64,000 bases of DNA, from assembly GCA_020465985.1 (NCBI GenBank), contig JAANYP010001810.1:210838-274837 (forward strand), in the 5' to 3' direction. This document shows positions 47,001 to 60,786 of the stretch, in pieces (within the stretch, counting starts at the first letter, position 1; every line of letters starts with the position of its first letter). The notes beneath the pieces were generated by a model, which saw only the letters and a program-made list of their open reading frames with translations, was not told the origin of the DNA and did no database searches. This DNA comes from Centrapalus pauciflorus (taxonomy: Eukaryota > Streptophyta > Magnoliopsida > Asterales > Asteraceae). The position numbers were made by a program, and so were the translations under genes.

Positions 47001-48460
47001 CCTCCTTAACAGCTTCTACTTGTGCATCATGAACTAAGGAAGGAAGGTTTCGTTGAATGGTCATAACTAGGACTCGTACTCTTAACGGCTTAGCTCGTTC
47101 CTTTCGGCTCTGAGCGTCTACAACCACATTAGCTTTTCCCCGGGTGATAACGATGTTCACAGTTGTAATCACTTAATTGCTCCATCCAATGACGCTACCT
47201 CATATTCAACTCTTTCTGGTACAAGATGTGTTGGAGGTTCTTATGGTCTGTGAATATAGTACACTTCGTACCGTACAACTAATGTCTCCAAGTCTTAAGG
47301 ACAAAAACTACTGCTCCTAGCTCTAAATCATGCATTGTGTAATTCACCTCATGAACCTTAAGTTGTTGTGAAGCATAAGCTATGACCTTATCTTTCTACA
47401 TCAACCCATTGTGTGAAGCGTCATAGTAATCTATAAATTTCTCGCTTTTCTCGGGTAAGGACAAAATAGGCGCGCTGCATAGTTTGTGCTTTAATAAATG
47501 AAATGATGTTTCCTGATCCTCGGCCCAATCATACTTAATGTCTTTTAGAGATCCGGTGATCTTTGAGAAACTTTTGATAATTGCCTATAATAAGCGGCAA
47601 CTGTTAAGGACTGACGTATCTCTACGAGGGTTCTAGGAGTTGACCAAAACCTGATAGCCTTGATCTTTGCGGGGTCGACTTGGATTCCTTTACTATTGAT
47701 CACGTGACCGAGGGATTTCACCTCTCTTATCCAAAAGTCAAACTTAGAAAGATTGGCATATAGTTGTTCTTTCTCATACAACTCCAGAATTAGTCTTAAA
47801 TGTTGCTCGTGCTTCTCCTTGTTTCGTGAGTAGATTAAGATGTCATTTATGAAGACAATCACGAATTTGTCTAGATAAGGTTTGCACATCCGATTCATGA
47901 GTTCCATGAATATTGTTGGGACATTGGTTAATCCAAATGGCATTACTAGGAATTTATGATGACCGTAACGGGATCTGAAGGCTGTCTTCGAAATATCTTC
48001 CTTGCGACTCTAACCAGATGATAACCAGAACACAGGTCGATCTTCGAATAGAAGCTTGATCCTTGGAGTTGGTCAAACAAGTCATCGATCCTTGGGAGTG
48101 GGTACCGGTTCTTTTAGCTTATTTAGCTCCTGGTAATCGATACACATTCAGAAGGTTCCATCCTTCTTTTTTATGAACAATATTGGAGCTCCCCAAAGTG
48201 AGGAACTTGGTTTGTTAAACCCTTTATCTAAGAGCTCCTGCAGCTGGTTTGGACAACTTCTACATAACTTATAGGTTAATCGGTATGGTGCTCGAGCCAC
48301 TGGTGTAGCACCTAACACTAGGCCGATTTTGAATTCGACTTTCCCCGATGGTGGGAGCCCAGGGATGTGTTCTGGAAAAACTTTGGGGTAATCACAAATA
48401 ATAGGAATATCTTCGAGTCGCTTCTCCTTCGGCTCCTTCTCTGTCAACACTTCAGGGTCC
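47000..48460 (-). pseudogene. Element F reverse transcriptase and RNase H (heavily broken)
   Basis: Pieces: the protease-RT linker with LEDIPIICDYPKVFPE (about 48410), KKDGTF at 48150, MPFGLTNVPTIFMELMNR (47943), and FINDILIYS (about 47835), in which the first catalytic Asp of the expected FIDD has become Asn. RNase H (47180-47480) has several stops. No intron-like gap occurs at IREVKSLGHV. Confidence 0.8.
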
Positions 48461-48850
48461 TAATGCTGGAGATGATGCTTACTTTGGATAGTAAGGACCT
48501 TCTTATCGGCTAAGGGTATGTGAACCGTCTTCTTGTTGCACACTATTTCCGCATGGTTTTTCGATAACCAATCCATGCCTATAACCACGTCAAACCTCCC
48601 CAATTTGACGGGCAACAAGTCTTTTTCAAAGATTTGGCCTACTAATTCTAAGGAGCATCCTCGACTTATATTATTTGTCTTAAGCGTCTTACTGCCATTA
48701 ACCTCAATAGTATAAGTGGCACTTACTGGCGTAAGAATGACATTTATTTGTTCAGTAAACTATAAATCTCCTATCAACACAAGTATCAAATAGTAGAAAT
48801 GCATAAGTGGTATCTAATGGGGTAAGAGGATAAGACTATGGGTTTGAAAT
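48460..48850 (-). pseudogene. Element F protease (broken)
   Basis: On the minus strand FLLFDTCVDR (about 48780-48815) aligns with VLFDTGADR of B; Gly of the DTG motif has become Cys. A VGMDWLS-like segment lies near 48570. Upstream, gag is missing. Confidence 0.65.
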
Positions 48851-49130
48851 TTCTTAGGCAGATAGTCATAGCTATATCTCCTCATACGCAGAGTTGTAGT
48901 TAAAACTTAATTCTTCATTAAAGTTCTTGATACCTAATCTTTGTACATGATATGGCCGGGATTTTCTGATAAATTTTCAAGCATTACATACCTAAACGTA
49001 CATCCGATAGTAAAACCTAGAGAAATACTATAAAATGATAAAAGGGTACTAAGTATGAGATGCCTCCAGGGTTTCTCGTACTCCAGAGCATTAAGTCGTT
49101 GGGTTAGTTCTGCATTGCGGGCTTTGCTCT
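48850..49130. other. Junction region where gag of F is missing
   Basis: In B, about 1.2 kb of gag separates leader ORF and protease. Here fewer than 300 bases do, with no gag motif. Confidence 0.65.
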
Positions 49131-49143
49131 CTGCTAGGAACTG

Positions 49144-49791
49144 TCACAATTCGTAGATTCCGTCTTGTTGAATTGCCTGGGTATTCTGGTTGGCCCAAGG
49201 TATATTGGTGGTTTGTATTGTCTCTTGCTTAATCCTTGCAAAGATTTCACCGTCCTTCTGGTGGATTTGTCGAAATTGGAGGTCGTGTCTGGCGGCCCTT
49301 GCCACCAACAGAGGCATCGTTTGTCGCGTAGGTTCATGGGTAAGTGTCTGCACTTGAGAAAAAGATAGTGTTCCGACTTCAGACTACCTTGGGATCCCTT
49401 TCTTGTTTCTCCACTCTTGGAGAGTGTGAGGCATCCATCCCTACTGTCTTACGTTTTCCCGTCGCTACTGCGGCAGGCTTGGCTGATGGGCAGGTACCGG
49501 GATAGACTCCTGTTGTGCCAGTCACAACCTTTTCCTAGGGGTGAACTTCCTCAATGGTCCGTTGGGATGGCTTCCGAATAGGGCGTAGGATGGAACACGT
49601 GGTGGTGATGGTGGAGCAGTTTGTGCTGCAGGGCCACAGTTGCCCTCCTCTTGTTCTGATGGGTCCTCTACCACGTCATTGATTGGGTCTGGGTGGGTCT
49701 CCGATCCAAGGTACATCTTAGTGTCACCTTGTCCCATGAGTGAGTATTCATTCTCGGAGTCGAAGAGGATAATGAGCACATTGTTTGACAT
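49144..49791 (-). pseudogene. Element F leader ORF (diverged, broken)
   Basis: On the minus strand MSNNVLIILFDSENEYSLM at 49791 aligns with the acidic N-terminus of the B leader ORF, RKFTPRKR (about 49530) with its TPRKRVN segment, and 49353-49144 (LTHEPTRQTMPLLVARAARH, then NIPWANQNTQAIQQDG) with its coiled-coil end. The frame is broken near 49522. Its survival, while gag is gone, shows the ORF is an old part of this lineage. Confidence 0.7.
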
Positions 49792-49898
49792 GATCTGTCA
49801 TTAGGGTCCATATGTTCACAGTTGTTGAAATAAGAAAGTTTAGTTTTTGTAAAAGTTATAGTCTAGGGTATTAATGCAACCTAGTTCTCTATAACTAT

Positions 49899-49911
49899 GG
49901 CTCTGATACCA
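49899..49911 (-). promoter_or_regulatory. Primer binding site of element F
   Basis: Minus-strand TGGTATCAGAGCC, three bases from the LTR end at 49915. Confidence 0.9.
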
Positions 49912-49914
49912 ATC

Positions 49915-51690
<1,776 letters not shown>

Positions 51691-51744
51691 CAAATGAGAA
51701 GAAGTTGAGTCCTTTGAACTTTGTTGCACCAAAAACACTTGAAA
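51691..51744 (+). other. 54-bp copia scrap at the F/H junction
   Basis: It matches 44917-44970 of element C in the same direction, with a few differences (CAAATGAGAAGAAGTTGAG; CACCAAAAACACTTGAAA). It ends in AAA shared with the integrase sequence that follows. It looks like filler DNA from end joining or template switching. Confidence 0.8.
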
Positions 51745-52783
51745 CTTCTGGAGGTTATGACACTATTTGGGTGATTGTGGATCGACTTACCAAACCCGCA
51801 CATTTCCTGCCAATCAAGGAGACTGATAAGATGGATAAGTTAACACGAATCTATCTTAAAGAAGTCGTCTCAAGACATGGAGTGCCTGTATCAATTATAT
51901 CAGATAGGGACAGCCGGTTCACATCAAGATTTTGGCAGTCATTGCAAGAAGCACTGGGTACACGCCTAGATATGAGCACAGCCTATCATCCGCAAACGGA
52001 TGGTCAGAGTGAAAGGACGATTCAGACTTTGGAAGACATGTTAAGGGCATGTGTCATCGATTTTGGCAAAAGTTGGGACAGGCACCTGCCATTAGTCGAG
52101 TTTTCCTATAACAACAGCTATCACTCGAGCATTAAGACCGCCCCATTCGAGGCACTCTACGGGCGAAAGTGTCGATCACCTCTTTGTTGGGCTGAAGTAA
52201 GAGATAGTCAGATTACTGGACCTGAGATCATCCAGGAGACTACAGAAAAGATAGCCCAGATTCGTAATCGGTTAAAAAGCGCGCGGGATCGGCAGAAAAG
52301 TTATCCAGACGTTCGACGGAAGGATTTGGAATTTCAAGACGGAGATCAAGTAATGCTAAAAGTCTCGCCTTGGAAGGGCGTAATCCGTTTTGAGAAACGA
52401 GGAAAACTCAATCCTCGTTATATCGGACCATTCAAGATCACCAAAAGAATTGGTCAAGTAGCTTACCGACTCAATCTACCCCCAGAACTTAGTAACGTCC
52501 ATAATACCCTCCACGTGTCAAATCTTAAGAAGTGTCTGGCTGATGAATCACTCGTTATACCCACGGACGAGTTGGAAATAGATATAAGTTGAACTTCATT
52601 GAACAACCTGTAGAAATAATGGACCGAGAAGTCAAGAAACTAAAGCATAGCCGGATCCCGATAATAAAAGTCAGATGGAACTCTAAGCGAGGTCCTGAGT
52701 TTACAAGGGAACGCGAAGATCAGTTCCGGGAAAAATACCCTCACCTGTTCTCAAGTACTCAAGAAGTGGAGAACACGAGCTAA
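51742..52783 (+). pseudogene. Element H: integrase fragment of a B/G-family element
   Basis: It begins abruptly within the integrase (CTTCTGGAGG; matches 59713 of G), so everything 5' of this is gone. It has SDRDSRFTSRFW (51900), QTDGQSERT (51995), the GPFKI domain (52430) and the chromodomain-like tail ending at 52781-52783. One lost base near 52573 shifts the frame. The rest is almost identical to G, closer than either is to B. Confidence 0.9.
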
Positions 52784-52803
52784 TTTCGGGACGAAATTCC
52801 CTT

Positions 52804-52816
52804 AACAGGGGGAGAC
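52804..52816 (+). promoter_or_regulatory. Polypurine tract of H
   Basis: AACAGGGGGAGAC before the shared LTR. Confidence 0.88.
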
Positions 52817-55194
52817 TGTAACATCCGACACTAAACCAGGTTAGCAATAATGCCCTAATCTGTATTTAATAGCCAATTATAGCCTAATCAGTGGTCATTA
52901 GAAATTAATCAAGTGATTAACAAGGTTTATTAAAAAAATTCAACTCAATTTGAATCAAATTCATCGGTGCGATGAATCGGGAAATCAATTAATCCGATTG
53001 ATTTACGATATGAGGGATTAATTCAACAAAATATATAATTAAATTATGATTAGTGACACTAATAAAATTACTTAACATTAATTATGCAAGACTAAAACAA
53101 TTCATCCATAAGTATTTATAAAATTTCAAGAAAAGGAAAATACAAGAATACATTTCTAAATACATTTATACAAAAAAAAAGGAAATACATGTATATATAC
53201 ATAAGGGCCGGCCTTAAGGCCATAGGCATGTGTTGAATTAGAGTTTGACTTTTATTTAAATAATATTACTTTAAACACCATCATTTTGTTAAAAAGTGCA
53301 CTCAACTTTTGTCTCCCATGCCTTTCATCATTTGAAAGACCAAATTTCCTCTATAAATAGAGAAGTCTTTCATTCATTTTAAACACACCAAAAACCTCTC
53401 ATTTCTCTCCTATAATATCCGGCCATCATACACACACATCACCAAAATTCTTCATTCAAGTTCTTCAAGTGTTCTTAGTGTTCTTCAAGAGTTTTGGTGC
53501 ATACCTTGCAAGAATTTCAGTTTCTACTCAAAATCATCTTCCAAATACATCAAAGTAAGTAAATACTAACTTATTTCATCTTATAATTATGTTTATATAA
53601 GTCTTGCATAATATATATAATCACCAACAACAACAAGTTATATAAAAACTCAAGTTTATAAGTTTCTAGTTTTTATTTTTAAGTTGTTTCTTTAAATGTG
53701 CATATGAATATATGAACACGTTATAAACATGTTAATATTATGAAAACATGTGTTATATATGTGTTATATAACTTTTATAACTTTTATGCAAGTAGTCTTT
53801 GAATAAACAACAAGAATCATAAGTTGTTTTAAGTTTATAAACTACGGATTTTCGACAGAAAATTTATATCGACTTTGAAAAATCATAACTAATTCATAAC
53901 TCAACGAAATGAGTTGATTCTTGTCTCAAAAGTTAGATCTATGTCTTAACTATAGATCTGCAATTTTTCATAATTTATTTTGAAGTTTAAGACCTCCAGA
54001 AATTATTTGGGAAACCGAAAGTTTGACAGCTCAAAAATGGCCAACATAGCGTTTTTAACAAGCTTTTTCACCAACCTAAACATCTCGAAAAATGGCCGTT
54101 CTTGATTCTAAAATCCTTTGTATATAGTAGTTTAATTTCCTAGAAAACCAAAGTCTAAAACATTTTGGAGCGTGGTCAAAAACAACCTCAAAGAAGGCCG
54201 AAAAACCTCCGAAAAAGCTAGAAAATTATATATAAACTTGACGTTTTAAGCGAATCTTATTTATAAACTTGTAATGTTGGGTGATTTAAGACATAAAAAT
54301 CTATAAATATATATATCATCATATATTAGAGATATTAAGTCCTTATTATCATTTAGGACTCGATTAAACTCACTCGACGCATCATCCATCCATTTACGCT
54401 AAAAGCTTTTTACGCTAGATTTTTGCCATCGCAATCCCGGTGAGTTCTCATAGCCCCTATTTTCACACTGTTATGTTTTGGGGATGAAATACATGCTTCG
54501 TTTTTATATGGACACGGAAATATCTTCATTTCTATTATGTATTACACATTGGGTTCCATTAGCTCTGATATCATGAACCGTTAATTGCATTTATTTGTAA
54601 GCGCGAATATATTGTGGATAGATCTATTGGGAGTCATGTCCCCCACTCGGGTTAGTTGGATTGGCTAACAGCAGGTGCATATATATTCAACAAACGGTAT
54701 TACGTATGGGAATACTGCACAGAGCAAAAACTTATATTAAATTAAGCTTCGGTTGCATGATGGTTTATATGTAATACATAACAAGGAATTTATGATTTTA
54801 TAAATTCAACATCTATTATTGTTGTCCATACGAGTCAGATTTACGTGTAAACCTATGAGCTCACCAACAATTTTTGTTGACGTATTTTCGCGTGTATTTT
54901 TAGGAAATTAAGGCAAGTATGCCTCGGACGTATTTTACTTTCAAGCTTCCGCATCCATGGAGTCGCATGCATATTAAATTTAACGGAGATTTAGCTGCAT
55001 TATTTTGGATATTTTAATTATGTAATTAAATCTCTGTATTTGTGCGAACTTCATTTCTCATGTAAAACATTACTATGCCTTAAAGTTTTAACGATGTATT
55101 TTAAAAACGTCCATATAGTGGTCGTTCATTATGATTATGGTTACGCTTCCGCGACGTCGCGCTTCGTTGCCAACCGGGGTAACGGGGTGTGACA
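52817..55194 (+). repeat. Shared LTR: 3' LTR of H and 5' LTR of G
   Basis: It is 2378 bp, TGTAACATCC to GGTGTGACA, with a polypurine tract on its left and a primer site on its right. An LTR with both marks is the sign of a tandem array made by unequal recombination. TATAAATAG is at 53352-53360. Confidence 0.92.
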
Positions 55195-55197
55195 GAT

Positions 55198-55209
55198 TGG
55201 TATCAGAGC
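55198..55209 (+). promoter_or_regulatory. Primer binding site of element G
   Basis: TGGTATCAGAGC three bases after the LTR. Confidence 0.93.
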
Positions 55210-55311
55210 CATATTTATAGTGAACTAGGTTGCATTAGTACCCTAGACTATAACTGCACTTAAGTTTTACTGATTTTGAAAATATCTTGTAACTAACTAA
55301 AAGACTATGAA

Positions 55312-56092
55312 TTGACCCTGATAGCAGAAATCATGTCCCATACGGAAACCATCATCTTATCGGATTCAGAGGAGGAGTACACTCCTGCGAGCCCCACGGC
55401 CACTGAGATTTTCCACGAAGAAGAAACATCGGAAGAAGAGGACCCCTCGGAAGATCCAATGGAGGAGACGGAAGAGGAGCCGATGGAGGAAGAAGATCCA
55501 TTGCTCCCAACGGTCCCTGCTCACGTCCCATACCACCCAACCGAGCCGTCATATAAGCCGTATAGGCCTTACCATAACGGCCCCAAAATGTAGTACACAC
55601 CCCGAAAGCGGGTGAACCCACCAAGAAGGTAGTCTATTCCTGTCCCGACTCCCCAGCCCAATCCCCCACCACCACACCGACTGGTACGCCCGACGATGGA
55701 GCTGGTTACCGGAGACCCTCCGCGAATGGAGGCAGATGGAGGGAGTTCCTCCCAACTTTGAGATTGGAGGACCATCCTCCGCATCTATCTCACCACTCAC
55801 TCAGGAAACCGCCGATCAGACCATACCACTTCTGATAGCACGGTCGACCAGGCATGATCACCAAATCCGGTCACTTAACCTAGATATCAGAGGGATGACC
55901 GCTCGTTTAGAGCGGGAGGAGTTACAAAACTCCAACATCTACTGGGCTAACCAGCATGCTCTCACCATCCAACAGGATGACCTGAATGAGCTTCGGCAGC
56001 AACTAGCCGAAAGCCAAGCTCGGATCGAGGAGCTGACTCAGCGCCTCAACGCGATGGAAAAGGGAGAGACCCCTGATCACTCCCAAACTTAG
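55312..56092 (+). pseudogene. Element G leader ORF (broken copy)
   Basis: It is colinear with 12562-13338 of B, with the same acidic N-terminus. A TAG at 55591-55593 (TTG or similar in B) and another TAG near 55629 interrupt, and small indels near 55685 shift the frame. The coiled-coil half (55736-56092) is intact and ends at a TAG where B has TAA. Confidence 0.8.
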
Positions 56093-56325
56093 GGCACTTC
56101 TATCTATCTTTGTAATAGTAGAAAAAAATATCATGTAATAGTATAGGACAAAAATTTTCGGGTAATAACCCGCCCCTAATGTAAGAAAATTTCGAATGAT
56201 TAATGAGAAATTGCAAGTTATTTATGAAATTGTGTTTGATGATTATAGTATTGTGCTTTAAGGAAAATTTATCTCTTTAAGATTCAACTTCTTACACTAT
56301 GCTATTTCTTTAAAATCTTAAGATA

Positions 56326-58287
56326 ATGCCGCCGAAACGAGCAATGAACGCTGCCGACATTGAAGAGCTAGTCGCACAAAGAGTGGCTGCCGCTATAGCC
56401 ACGTATGAGGCAAATAGGAATAGCTCAGCTAATGGAGATGGTGGTGCTAGTCGCACCACGGGAGGAACGGAAATCCACGCAAAAGGGTGTGGAATTAAAG
56501 GATTTTTAAGTTGCAAACCCCGGTACTTCAACGGAACCGAGGGAGCCGTTGGCTTGATACGGTGGTTCGAGAAGTTAGAATCTGTCTTTCGTGTCAGCGG
56601 ATGTGCTGAAGGAGATAAGGTGAAGTTTGCTACTCACACTCTACAGGATAGCGCCCTCACATGGTGGAATTCCTATGTGCAGTCTGTAAGTATTGATGAA
56701 GCCTACCAGCTCACATGGTCCGCATTGAAGCAAATGATGACAGACGAGTACTGTCCGAGAAACGAACTCCAGAAGATGGAATCAGAGTTCTGGAGCCTGT
56801 CGATGAAGGGAACGGATGTAGCGGGGTACACCAACCGATTTCATGAACTGAGCATTCTGTGCCCTCAGATGGTGACCCCGGAGTACAAAAAGATCGAACG
56901 TTACATTTGGGGACTCGCTCCTCAAATTGAAGGTAATGTCACTGCCTCCAACCCATCCACCATACAGGATGCCATCAGGATGGCAAACAATTTACAGGGT
57001 CAAGTGTCCCGGAGGAATGAAGCCAAAGCCAGGGAAAACAAGAGAAAGTGGGAAGACAAGTCTGGGAAGAATACGGGTTCACAATCCAAGAAGCCCGAGA
57101 CCATCAAGGCCTACGTAGCAGGAACTGAGCCAAGAAAAGGCTACACGGGTACCAAGCCTTACTGCACCCAATGTACCTTTCATCACAACAAGGGTCCCTG
57201 CCCAACTTGTGGAAAATGCAAGCGTATTGGCCATATGACCAAAGACTGTAAGTTTGGAACCCCGGGTGTCAATGGCGGAAATCAAAGAGGCTGCTTTGAA
57301 TGTGGAGTTACTGGGCACTTCAAGAGTGAGTGCCCGAAATTGAGGAATGGTGGAGGAGCTCAGGGGAGAGCTTTTGTGTTAGGAGCAGGTGACGCTCGTC
57401 AAGATCCCCACGTAGTATCAGGTACGTTTCTTTTAAATGACATTTATGCTTACGTACTCTTTGATACTGGGGCTGATAGGAGCTTTATATCTGACAAGTT
57501 TAGTAAGCAATTGAATGCCACTCCTTTTCCCTTAGACAACTCTTATGCTATAGAACTGGCTAATGGTAAAATAATAGAGGCAAGTAGTATCATTAAGGAA
57601 TGCACACTGAAGCTGGCAGATCATCCCTTTAAGATAGACTTGATGCCTATAGAACTCGGAAGTTTTGATGTAGTAGTTGGTATGGATTGGTTATCACACA
57701 ATCATGCCGAGATTTTGTGTGGTAAGAAAGTGGTACGGATACCACTCCACAAGAAGAAGTTCCTAACAGTCCAAGGAGAAAGAAAGAACCGACAGTTGAA
57801 CGTCATATCCGGCCTAAGAACATTAAAGTGCCTTAGGAAAGGTTGTCATGCAGTACTGGTGCAAATTGTAGAAAAAGAGTCGGAGGAGAAGCGACTCGAG
57901 GATATTACAGTGGTTTGTGACTATCCGAAGGTCTTCTCGGAAGATTTGCCTGGACTTCCGCCAACTAGGCAAGTAGAGTTTCAAATCGATTTGGTGCCGG
58001 GAGCTGCACCGGTCGCAAGAGCCCCATATAGACTCGCCCCTTCTGAGATGCAAGAGCTATCCAATCAATTACAAGAGTTGATGGATAAAGGATTCATTCG
58101 ACCAAGTTCCTCACCTTGGGGAGCTCCGGTCTTGTTCGTGAAGAAGAAAGACGGATCCTTCAGAATGTGCATAGACTACCGAGAGCTAAACAAGTTAACG
58201 GTAAAGAACCGCTACCCTCTCCCCAGAATTGATGACCTGTTTGACCAACTACAGGGATCTAGCTTCTACTCTAAGATTGATCTGTGA
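56326..58287 (+). pseudogene. Element G gag, protease and reverse transcriptase start
   Basis: A single open frame of 653 codons. Gag starts MPPKRAMNAADIEELV with capsid segments ALTWWNSYV and YIWGLAPQIEGNV, and zinc knuckles CGKCKRIGHMTKDC and CFECGVTGHFKSEC (57205-57330). Protease is LFDTGADRSFI (57458-57490) with an intact DTG. Reverse transcriptase starts at about 57960 and is cut by TGA at 58285-58287 in place of Arg after YSKIDL. This is the best guide to the family's gag. Confidence 0.92.
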
Positions 58288-59660
58288 TCGGGTTATCATC
58301 AAGTAAAGGTTCGGGAAGAAGACATACCCAAGACAACATTCAGAACTCGATATGGACATTACGAATTCCAGGTAATGCCATTCGGTTGGACCAACGCACC
58401 AGCCGTATTCATGGACCTCATGAATCGAGTGTGTAAACCATATCTGGACAAATTTGTAATAGTGTTCATAGACGATATTCTCATCTATTCCAGAAATAAG
58501 GAGGAGCATGAACAACATCTCAAGCTGATCTTGGAGTTGTTAGAGAAGGAACAGTTATACGCCAAATTTTCAAAATGTGAATTTTGGTTGCGAGAAGTTA
58601 AATTCCTTGGACATGTGATCAACAGCCAGGGAATCCAGGTTGATCCATCAAAAATCGAGGCCATAAAGAACTGGGCGACTCCTAGAACCCCCACGAAAAT
58701 CCGCCAATTTCTAGGACTTGTCGGTTATTATAGGCGATTTATCGAAAACTTCTCAAAGATAGCAGGTTCCTTAACAGAATTGACTCGGAAGGATGTGAAG
58801 TATATCTGGGGTGACGAGCAAGAAAAGACGTTTCAGCAGTTAAAGCAAAGATTGTGTAGTGCACCAATTCTGTCCTTTACCAGAAGGGACTGAAAATTTT
58901 GTGGTCTACTGTGATGCCTCACACAATGGATTAGCTTGTGTGCTCATGCAAAGGGATAAAGTCATTGCTTACGCATCACGACAGCTCAAAATTCATGAGG
59001 TGAATTATACGACTCATGACTTAGAGCTTGGAGCAGTGGTGTTCGCTCTCAAAATATGGAGGCACTACCTGTATGGAACTAAATGCACAGTGTTCACAGA
59101 CCATAAAAGCCTTCAGCATATTCTAAATCAGAAAGAGCTAAATATGAGACAGCGTCGTTGGGTTGAACTACTTAGCGATTATGACTGCGAACTTCGTTAT
59201 CATCCGGGGAAGGCGAATGTCGTGGCTGATGCCCTAAGCCGAAAGGAACGGGTTAAGCCATTAAGAGTCCGAGCTTTGGTCATGACTATACAGTCAAACC
59301 TAAACTCTCAAGTCCGCAAGGCACAAGAAGAAGCAGTCAAGGAGGGTAATCTACTGGATGAAGCCTTGAGAGGGATGGATAAGCAGTTTGAAATCAAGCC
59401 AGATGGATGTCGATACTTCCTGGGCAGAATTTGGTTACCAAAACTCGGAGGAGTAAGGAAGCTGGTCATGGATGAAGGGCATAAGACAAGATATGCTATT
59501 CATCCAGGGTCAGACAAGATGTACCACGACTTGAATGGAATGTACTGGTGGCCAAACATGAAGGCTGACATTGCTACCTATGTCAGCAAGTGCTTAACAT
59601 GTTTGAAGGTTAAAGCTGAGCACCAGAAACTATCGGGATTACTGGTTCAACCAGAAATAC
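58288..59660 (+). pseudogene. Element G reverse transcriptase and RNase H (broken)
   Basis: It continues in frame after the TGA: MPFGWTNAPAVFMD (58375; Trp where Leu is usual) and FIDDILIYS (58465-58495). A one-base gain near 58873 shifts the frame into RNase H, with YCDASHNGLA (58905) and TDHKSLQH (59096). A one-base loss near 59663 shifts it back at the integrase border. Confidence 0.9.
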
Positions 59661-60753
59661 CCAGTGGAAGTGGGAAAACATCACCATGGATTTCATCACC
59701 AAGTTGCCAAAAACTTCTGGAGGTTATGACACTATTTGGGTGATTGTGGATCGACTTACCAAAACCGCACATTTCCTGCCACTCAAGGAGACTGATAAGA
59801 TGGATAAGTTAACACGAATCTATCTTAAAGAAGTCGTCTCAAGACATGGAGTACCTGTATCAATTATATCAGATAGGGACAGCCGGTTCACATCAAGATT
59901 TTGGCAGTCATTGCAAGAAGCACTGGGTACACGCCTAGATATGAGCACAGCCTATCATCCGCAAACGGATGGTCAGAGTGAAAGGAAGATTCAGACTTTG
60001 GAAGACATGTTAAGGGCATGTGTCATCGATTTTGGCAAAAGTTGGGACAGGCACCAGCCATTAGTCGAGTTTTCCTATAACAACAGCTATCACTCGAGCA
60101 CTAAGACCGCCCCATTCGAGGCACTCTACGGGCGAAAGTGTCGATCACCTCTTTGTTGGGCTGAAGTAAGAGATAGTTAGATTACTGGACCTGAGATCAT
60201 CCAGGAGACTACAGAAAAGATAGCCCAGATTCGTAATCGGTTAAAAAGCGCGCGGGATCGGCAGAAAAGTTATCCAGACGTTCGACGGAAGGATTTGGAA
60301 TTTCAAGAGGGAGATCAATTAATGCTAAAAGTCTCGCCTTGGAAGGGCGTAATCCGTTTTGGGAAACGAGGAAAACTCAATCCTCGTTATATCGGACCAT
60401 TCAAGATCACCAAAAGAATTGGCCCAGTAGCTTACCGACTCAATCTACCCCCAGAACTTAGTAACGTCCATAATACCTTCCACGTGTCAAATCTTAAGAA
60501 GTGTCTGGCTGAGGAATCACTCGTTATACCCACGGACGAGTTGGAAATAGATGATAAGTTGAACTTCATTGAACAACCTGTAGAAATAATGGACCGAGAA
60601 GTCAAGAAACTAAAGCATAGCCGGATCCCGATAATAAAAGTTAGATGGAACTCTAAGCGAGGTCCTGAGTTTACATGGGAACGCGAAGATCAGTTCCGGG
60701 AAAAATACCCTCACCTGTTCTCAAGTACTCAAGAAGTGGAGAACACGAGCTAA
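59400..60753 (+). pseudogene. Element G integrase with chromodomain-like tail (broken)
   Basis: Zinc-binding region (HPGSDKMYHDLNGMYWW, 59500-59550; CLTC, 59595), frameshift near 59663, core with ITMDF-equivalent (59686), SDRDSRFTS (59873) and QTDGQSERK (59970). TAG at 60178-60180 replaces Gln (H still has CAG). GPFKI (60395) and the chromodomain-like tail end at 60751-60753. Confidence 0.9.
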
Positions 60754-60773
60754 TTTCGGGACGAAATTCCCTT

Positions 60774-60786
60774 AACAGGGGGAGAC
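60774..60786 (+). promoter_or_regulatory. Polypurine tract of element G
   Basis: AACAGGGGGAGAC immediately before the 3' LTR. Confidence 0.92.

Noticed and set aside
56326..60753. Endogenous caulimovirus
   Set aside because: Integrase, LTRs, polypurine tract and chromodomain-like tail show a Ty3 retrotransposon.
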